DNA of 37,685 nucleotides from Bizionia sp. (lineage in GTDB: Bacteria > Bacteroidota > Bacteroidia > Flavobacteriales > Flavobacteriaceae), in contig JAHDHI010000049.1 in NCBI GenBank assembly GCA_020631395.1, positions 1 through 37,685 on the forward strand, in the 5' to 3' direction. The notes under the pieces were generated by a model that saw only the letters and a list, made by a program, of their open reading frames with translations, made no database searches and was not told where the DNA came from. Position 1 is the stretch's first letter; each line of letters starts with the position of its first letter. Shown here one piece after another: positions 32,536-37,685 of the stretch. The position numbers and the translations under genes were made by a program.

Positions 32536-34572
32536 ATGAAAAAACTAACACTATCACTCATTGGCATAGTTGCCATAACACTAAGTTCTTTTGGGCAAGC
32601 ACCAGAAAGCTTCAATTATCAAGCAGTAATAAGAGATGCTGGAAATGCAATGTTGGGAAATCAAACCGTAGGCATGCAAATGACTATACGCCAGGGAAGT
32701 GGAGGAGGAACAGCGGTTTACTCAGAAACATTTTCCTCTACGACCAACGATTTTGGTTTGGTAAACCTTGAAATAGGAACAGGAACCACTACTGATGACT
32801 TTTCTGCGATAGATTGGGCTGCCGGTCCTTACTTCATTGAAACGGCAGTCGATGCGACTGGAGGAACCTCATATTCCGTAGTTGGAACAAGTGAATTGAA
32901 GAGTGCACCCTATGCATTGTATGCCAAGAGTGCAGAAATGGTCGATGATGCCGATGCCGATCCTACAAATGAAATTCAGGACATTTCACTTTCTGGAACC
33001 AATTTGACCATTTCCGATGGGAGTACAGTAGACTTGTCTAACATTACAGATGATGGAGATTGGGTAGTGACGAGCGGAACCAATTACACCAATGGAAATG
33101 AAGGAAACATTGGAATAGGAAATATAGCATCGTCTCAAAATAGATGGCAATTGACCGTAAAAGACACTGTTAACTGTATGTTGGATTCCAAAACCATAGA
33201 TGTAAGTGAGTTATTTGCTGTATTTACAAGAAACCTGAATGAAAACAACACAGGCGTTGGAATCGGTTTCCAAAGTACATCTACTGTTACAGGAATGGGA
33301 GCAGCAATCGTTCATGAAAGAACAAACAGCAATTCAAGAGGTAAATTGCACTTTGCTACAAAGTCCAGTGGATCGGCAGGAGATGAAGACCTTCCCATCA
33401 GAATGACCATCGATGAAGTTGGTCGTTTGGGAGTTGGAGTCACTTCACCTACAGAATACCTACATGTCAGCGGAGGGAACGGATTGTTTGATAGAGGTAG
33501 TTCTACTGGTAGCTTAGGACGTACATTGACTTTGGGAGGCGCAAGAAGCGGAGACAGTGCATTTGGAACTTTGAATTTCCAAAACTATGACAATGACAGT
33601 GCTACCGAATATGTTGGTGCCAGCATAAGTTCAAATAATGGCGGTGATGCTACGGAAAATGGCAATCTTCGATTTCAGACCTATAATGGCACATTGACAG
33701 AAAGAATGAGAATAGATGAAAGTGGTTTTGTCGGTATAGGGGAAACAACTCCTCAAGCCAGGCTAGATGTTTCAGACATTGCCGTTGTCGGTAACTTGTC
33801 GGTAGGATCACAAAGCACGGATCAGGGAACCTCTGCAGCAAACGGATTGGGATTCACCACTACGCCATGGCTGTACACGAACGCCATTGAGGCGCAGGGA
33901 GAAAGAGGATCTGCTTCAACATTGATCACTGTGGGAGCCGATGGGACTTACGGAGCGGCAGATCAAATACACATGGTTACGAGTGGAAATTCACAAATGA
34001 CCATTGCTTCCGACGGTAAAGTAGGATTGGACAAGGGGACTCCCGATACCGATTTGCACATTCGCCAATCCCAACAGTCCATTACAAATGGTACTGGAGG
34101 AATAAAATTTGAAAATGGATCAGATGCAGCAGACTATTGGAGAATATATCATAGTGGCATTTACTTTAGCTTCAACCTTCAAGGAAGTCGTGTGGCGTAT
34201 GTAAATACAACCGGAGCTTGGACCGTCGATTCCGACAGAAGATTGAAATACGACATTAAACCATTGCAACCTGTATTGGATCGCGTGATGCAATTGAAAC
34301 CTGTGGATTACTTGTACAATGAGCAAAAGTCGACAGAAAAGAAAGTCATCGGGTTCGTTGCACAGGAGGTAAAGCCGTTGTTCCCGGAAATAGTGGTCGA
34401 TTCCGAAGAAGACAAACTAGGGATAACCTATGGTGCCACGGGAGTTATTGCAATAAAGGCAATCCAAGAGCAGCAAAAGACCATAGAAGAGCAAAAGGAT
34501 AGAATTGAAAAAATGGAATTGATGATTCAACAGCTAGCCAAAGAGATTGGAGAGTTGAAGAAAAAAGGTTGA
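32536..34572 (+). CDS. Tail-fibre-like exported protein with S74 self-cleaving chaperone domain
   Basis: A 678-residue exported protein. After a signal peptide (1-20, FGQ) comes PESFNYQAVIRDAGNAMLGNQTVGMQMTI in part, the usual start of Bacteroidetes surface proteins of this type. A long Gly/Ser/Thr-rich beta-repeat shaft follows, with recurring MRI/MTIDE-x-G-x-x-G-I/V-G motifs (for example RMRIDESGFVGIGETTP). The C-terminal domain is peptidase S74: the catalytic Ser-Lys pair is S566 and K571 (SDRRLKYDI), with GFVAQEVKPLFPE and a trimeric coiled coil (about 640-675). In phage tail spikes this domain directs trimer folding and then cuts itself off. The role here, likely adhesion or a surface fibre, is inferred. 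There is no phage gene nearby. Confidence 0.88.
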   Translation: MKKLTLSLIGIVAITLSSFGQAPESFNYQAVIRDAGNAMLGNQTVGMQMTIRQGSGGGTAVYSETFSSTTNDFGLVNLEIGTGTTTDDFSAIDWAAGPYFIETAVDATGGTSYSVVGTSELKSAPYALYAKSAEMVDDADADPTNEIQDISLSGTNLTISDGSTVDLSNITDDGDWVVTSGTNYTNGNEGNIGIGNIASSQNRWQLTVKDTVNCMLDSKTIDVSELFAVFTRNLNENNTGVGIGFQSTSTVTGMGAAIVHERTNSNSRGKLHFATKSSGSAGDEDLPIRMTIDEVGRLGVGVTSPTEYLHVSGGNGLFDRGSSTGSLGRTLTLGGARSGDSAFGTLNFQNYDNDSATEYVGASISSNNGGDATENGNLRFQTYNGTLTERMRIDESGFVGIGETTPQARLDVSDIAVVGNLSVGSQSTDQGTSAANGLGFTTTPWLYTNAIEAQGERGSASTLITVGADGTYGAADQIHMVTSGNSQMTIASDGKVGLDKGTPDTDLHIRQSQQSITNGTGGIKFENGSDAADYWRIYHSGIYFSFNLQGSRVAYVNTTGAWTVDSDRRLKYDIKPLQPVLDRVMQLKPVDYLYNEQKSTEKKVIGFVAQEVKPLFPEIVVDSEEDKLGITYGATGVIAIKAIQEQQKTIEEQKDRIEKMELMIQQLAKEIGELKKKG

Positions 34573-34618
34573 TCGATACCTTTGCATTCATTGTAGCATT
34601 GATGACCAAACAAATAAA

Positions 34619-34650
34619 GGAAAAGGCAGGTAAATACCTGCCTTTTCTTG
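34619..34650. terminator. Bidirectional terminator between convergent genes
   Basis: AAAA, GGCAGGT (34625-34631), loop AAAT, ACCTGCC (34636-34642), TTTTCTT. It serves the S74 gene on the plus strand and the S9 peptidase gene on the minus strand. Confidence 0.88.
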
Positions 34651-34664
34651 TTTCCGGTTAGAAG

Positions 34665-37454
34665 CTATTTGCCTTGTTTTTTCAATCTGCGTTGTTGTTC
34701 GCCATAAGGGATTCCATCCAGTATCCAATCCTGGGCTTCTTCTCCTTTCAGATAGTGGCCAAACCACCTAAGTATCTTTTGTTGATAATCCGATGCGTTC
34801 TTCTCTTCTCTGACACCATGGCCTTCCTTTGCGTACACTAACAGCACAAACTGCTTGCCAGCCCTACGAGCGGCGTTGTAGTATTCTATTCCCTGCCTCC
34901 AATTCACATTCATGTCGTTGTCTCCAACCTCGAATAGAATCGGGGTATTCAATGTCTCCACATTCATGACCGATGAATTTCGAATGTAATTTTCAGGCGA
35001 CTTCCACGGAGGACTAATCATGCGTTCTTGAGAGATTTCAAAATGGTTGTTTTCCGGGGATCCTCCAAAAGCAGGTGTTATTGCCAAGTACATGGAAATG
35101 AAATCCGTCAAGCCTGCACCAGCAACGCTAGCTGCAAAGATATTGGTTTGGGTAGGTACGAAACCAGCTTGGTAACCGCCCCACGAATGCCCTATCAAAC
35201 CAACCTTCTTAGGATCAACATCACCTTTTTCCACCACGGCGGCAACGGCATTCTCCAAAGTCTTCGCAGAGGAGATGCCAGGATCTCCTGCAACGAATTC
35301 TATGTCTGGCTTCAATACGAAGTATCCTTCTTGTTGCCACACGGAAGTATTGTAGTAATTGGTCTTGGATGGTACCGTATACCTGTGAAATCGATCCGAT
35401 AGCTTTTCATAGACATAGGTTATCATCGGGTATTTCTTGCCCTTCTTGTAATTTGCCGGATAATATAGAATGCCTTGAGCACTTTTGTCCTTGGCGTTCT
35501 TGAATGTGATGAGCTCCGCCTTGCCCCAAGCATATCCGTCTTGGAAGGCGTTTGTATTGGAAATCGTTCTCGATTTGGAAAAATCGGGGTCTGTGATGCT
35601 TAGGTTTGGAGATTGATCGAAGGATTGTGATTTGTAAGTCAACAATTCAAGCTCTTCGTGGGGTTTGTCCAATTCATAGATCCTGGCGTCATCATAGATC
35701 AGAACTTTCAGTTCCTGACCAAGGACGCCTTTGGCGTAACCTGATTTCTTGGATGTCTTTCCTTGCATTGAAAAGAATTGTGCCTTGTTCAAGTCTATGA
35801 AGTCGTCGTCATGATGAGCAAATCGATGCCTGTATGTTATTTCATTTTCCTTTCCATTGGTAACACGTTTTGAAGGAGCACCATTTACAAACCCTTGCCA
35901 AACGTCGAACTCGGAATTGAAGAGAAATGAACTGCCATCTTCGCTCCAAGCGGAAAACCCTCCTCTGAAAGGCGGCTTTCGTTCTACGGGATAATCGTAG
36001 GAATCCCCTTGGATGAAGGTGCCATCCAAATTGGATGTGAGGTCGGTGGATGATGCCTTTGCAATGTCATACAGATGCAAATTGTCGTCTTTCACATAAA
36101 TGAAATAGTTGCCATTGGGATCGATAGGGGAAGTTACCTTGATGTCTGTAAGCACCTTTTTCTTTTCTCCATTTTCAATGTTTACAATGTAGACGTCGTT
36201 GCTGGGCCTGCCAAACATGGCTTCGAATGAATAAGGGCTTCCATCCAAACCGATCATCTTCTTGTTGTTGGCTTGCAAGCGAATGGTTTCAACCAGTTCA
36301 TTACTCAAGGCAACGGCGTTCTTTTCATTTACGTGCCAAACAAATTGGATTGATTTTTCGGAATCCTTGTTTGGTCTTTTCTTTTGTTGGGTGATCATCA
36401 CCTCGTCTTTGCTGTGCCAAATCTCCAGATCTGGAGACTCTTGGTCATCGGTTTTCTTTGACTCCTCTTTATCTTCCTCTTCGGACTCGGCTTTCTCTTT
36501 TTCCTCAGTTTGTACCCAAGAGAGGGTTTTGAAGAATACCGAGTTCCCATCGTCGGAAATGACGATGCCATCGGTTATGATTCTTCCGGCATCTGGAAAT
36601 GATTCCGCTTCGCTGGGATTGAATCTTGTGAACGTCGGGTTCAGCGTGGAAAAGTCCTTCCAATGGAGCAATTGGTGGGATTCCTCTTCCGTTCGTTCTT
36701 TATCCATCGCCTTCATGGCAAACAAATAGTCGGATTTTTCTCCCCATTCCAAATGGGAGTAGATGTGTTTGGATTGCTCCAACACCTTCAAGACGCCACT
36801 CTTGGCATCATACAGTTGAATGCCGTTGGCTGCGGAATCCTTTGTTTCCACTATCATGGCCAAAAGCTCTCCTTCTTTCTGCCATTCATAGGATTTCACG
36901 TTCCCAAAGCTCATTTGTACTTCAGTCCTGAGATCCTTTATCAGGAGCGTGTTGACTCCTTCATTTTTTCTAAGCATCGCTAGGTATGAGTCTTTCTCGC
37001 TGAAGCTGTATTTTTTCACGCCACTGAGAAGCAAAGTATCGGAATTCGTCAAGTTGACCAAGACTTTGTCGTTCACCTTGGGTTCCTTTTTCTTTTTTTC
37101 ATCTTTCTTTTTCTTGTCCTTGGCCTTTTGTTCCTTTCCGCTGAGCACCTTTTCGTAGATGAACCAACCACCTGCTTTGGAAAATTCTGCTTTTGCCGCA
37201 TTTGGATAGGTCTTTGTCGTACGTTCGCTTACATTGTAAAGGAAAGTGGTCTTGTCTTTGTCCACATTGTTCACTTGATAGCTTGACCAATTGCCATTCT
37301 TGGAGATTTCAGTGCCTCTCAACACTTCCCACTTCCCATAGTCTTCGGGTGTGATCAATTTCTTTTGTTGTGCTTCCATTTGATTGATGGACAGAGCCGT
37401 TGCCAAGATTGTGGACAAGGTCAGGAGCGGGGTTTTGATTTTAAGGAGATTCAT
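34665..37454 (-). CDS. S9-family prolyl oligopeptidase-like serine peptidase
   Basis: A 929-residue exported peptidase. A signal peptide (1-28, ending MEA/Q) is followed by a beta-propeller (about 40-640) and an alpha/beta-hydrolase domain with S757 (GHSWGGYQAG), D847 (GDNDMNV) and H879 (EGHG). This is the S9 catalytic triad. Such periplasmic enzymes cut peptides after Pro or similar residues. It is longer than typical dipeptidyl peptidases (about 700-750) because of two highly charged low-complexity inserts in the propeller: a Lys-rich run near residues 107-127, and a Glu/Lys-rich run near 320-340. The ATG at 37454 begins the signal peptide. Confidence 0.92.
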   Translation of the reverse strand: MNLLKIKTPLLTLSTILATALSINQMEAQQKKLITPEDYGKWEVLRGTEISKNGNWSSYQVNNVDKDKTTFLYNVSERTTKTYPNAAKAEFSKAGGWFIYEKVLSGKEQKAKDKKKKDEKKKKEPKVNDKVLVNLTNSDTLLLSGVKKYSFSEKDSYLAMLRKNEGVNTLLIKDLRTEVQMSFGNVKSYEWQKEGELLAMIVETKDSAANGIQLYDAKSGVLKVLEQSKHIYSHLEWGEKSDYLFAMKAMDKERTEEESHQLLHWKDFSTLNPTFTRFNPSEAESFPDAGRIITDGIVISDDGNSVFFKTLSWVQTEEKEKAESEEEDKEESKKTDDQESPDLEIWHSKDEVMITQQKKRPNKDSEKSIQFVWHVNEKNAVALSNELVETIRLQANNKKMIGLDGSPYSFEAMFGRPSNDVYIVNIENGEKKKVLTDIKVTSPIDPNGNYFIYVKDDNLHLYDIAKASSTDLTSNLDGTFIQGDSYDYPVERKPPFRGGFSAWSEDGSSFLFNSEFDVWQGFVNGAPSKRVTNGKENEITYRHRFAHHDDDFIDLNKAQFFSMQGKTSKKSGYAKGVLGQELKVLIYDDARIYELDKPHEELELLTYKSQSFDQSPNLSITDPDFSKSRTISNTNAFQDGYAWGKAELITFKNAKDKSAQGILYYPANYKKGKKYPMITYVYEKLSDRFHRYTVPSKTNYYNTSVWQQEGYFVLKPDIEFVAGDPGISSAKTLENAVAAVVEKGDVDPKKVGLIGHSWGGYQAGFVPTQTNIFAASVAGAGLTDFISMYLAITPAFGGSPENNHFEISQERMISPPWKSPENYIRNSSVMNVETLNTPILFEVGDNDMNVNWRQGIEYYNAARRAGKQFVLLVYAKEGHGVREEKNASDYQQKILRWFGHYLKGEEAQDWILDGIPYGEQQRRLKKQGK

Positions 37455-37478
37455 AATTTGATTGTTGAATTTTGATGA

Positions 37479-37509
37479 TTAAGATAACTTAAATTGATAG
37501 AATTGACAA
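37479..37509 (-). promoter_or_regulatory. Candidate promoter of the S9 peptidase gene
   Basis: On the minus strand TTG (37507-37509), 20 bases, TATCTTAA (37479-37486): spacing is ideal but the -7 element differs from TAnnTTTG in its last two bases. Confidence 0.42.
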
Positions 37510-37644
37510 TAGCTGCAATGGATTTATGTGTCATATTTTTAGCGAGATGTCGTTTGATGGAGAGGAATGCAATTCATGGTGCGTTCCAGCTATTGCATCT
37601 TAACGAATATCTTCTTGAACCGTTTGGGTAATACCATTTTAATT

Positions 37645-37674
37645 TTGAATTTACTGTAATAATGTTTATCTTTC
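37645..37674 (+). promoter_or_regulatory. Candidate promoter pointing out of the right edge
   Basis: TTG at 37645-37647, 19 bases, then TATCTTTC at 37667-37674, one mismatch. It would drive a plus-strand gene just beyond the window. Confidence 0.42.
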
Positions 37675-37685
37675 GTTATGCCAAA

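Noticed and set aside
1-37685. CRISPR array, tRNA or rRNA genes
   Set aside because: No regularly spaced repeats and no cloverleaf with a T-loop motif were found on reading both strands by eye.

Overview
The window looks like a chromosomal segment from a member of the Flavobacteriaceae (Bacteroidetes). It is AT-rich. Few genes have a purine-rich ribosome-binding site. Many genes are preceded by the Bacteroidetes promoter form TTG, about 19-20 bases, then TAnnTTTG. The gene families are also typical: a TonB-dependent receptor with a carboxypeptidase-like domain, RNase Y beside zapA, DUF3822, DUF2911, DUF4126, a KdnB-like dehydrogenase and an S9 peptidase. No CRISPR array, tRNA, rRNA or intact mobile element is visible.

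Layout. 1-375: a probable transposase remnant at the left edge. 376-4610 (minus): M23 metallopeptidase followed by a TonB-dependent receptor whose start is unclear. 4732-7234 (plus): a ZapB-like coiled coil, zapA, a structured RNA that fits 6S RNA by layout and position, and rny. 7213-9835 (minus): two tandem, about 80% identical PAS histidine kinases that form a duplicated unit reaching into the last codons of xerD. 9829-10725: xerD. 10907-12508: two monocistronic outer-membrane beta-barrel proteins, each ending in a strong terminator. 12654-14744 (minus): a coupled operon of a membrane protein, DUF3822 and rsmD. 14858-16294: a RecD-like helicase. 16449-20184: DUF4126, then kdsB, a HAD phosphatase, a KdnB-like Kdo oxidase and an acyltransferase, a set that points to Kdo and lipid work in the outer membrane. 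20284-20447: a small RNA candidate with its own promoter and terminator.

20484-25788: a YbjN-like secreted protein, a serine-hydrolase lipoprotein (S33), a Bcr/CflA-type MFS exporter, a DinB-family protein and an MsbA-like ABC exporter. 25802-28555 (minus): a compact operon of glutathione peroxidase, TspO, SRPBCC protein and photolyase, which reads as a light and oxidative-stress module. 28768-31159: a small conserved protein, a 525-base intergenic region with a near-perfect palindrome beside a promoter-like motif, a NIP-like aquaporin with an NPA/NPV pair and a Cys-rich tail, and a DUF2911 protein. 31235-32206 (minus): a decaying stretch with a small ORF broken by TGA and a DUF2459 gene broken by a one-base frameshift. 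32536-37454: a tail-fibre-like protein with an S74 autoprotease domain, and an S9 peptidase on the opposite strand.

The most interesting items are the two independent small-RNA loci (5421-5586 and 20319-20447), the KdnB-like gene next to kdsB with no kdnA in view, the recent kinase duplication in which the sensor loop has diverged but the transmitter core has not, and the cluster of broken genes at 31235-32206. All promoter and RNA calls were made by eye from motifs and base pairing; family names rest on recognising conserved motifs, not on searches.
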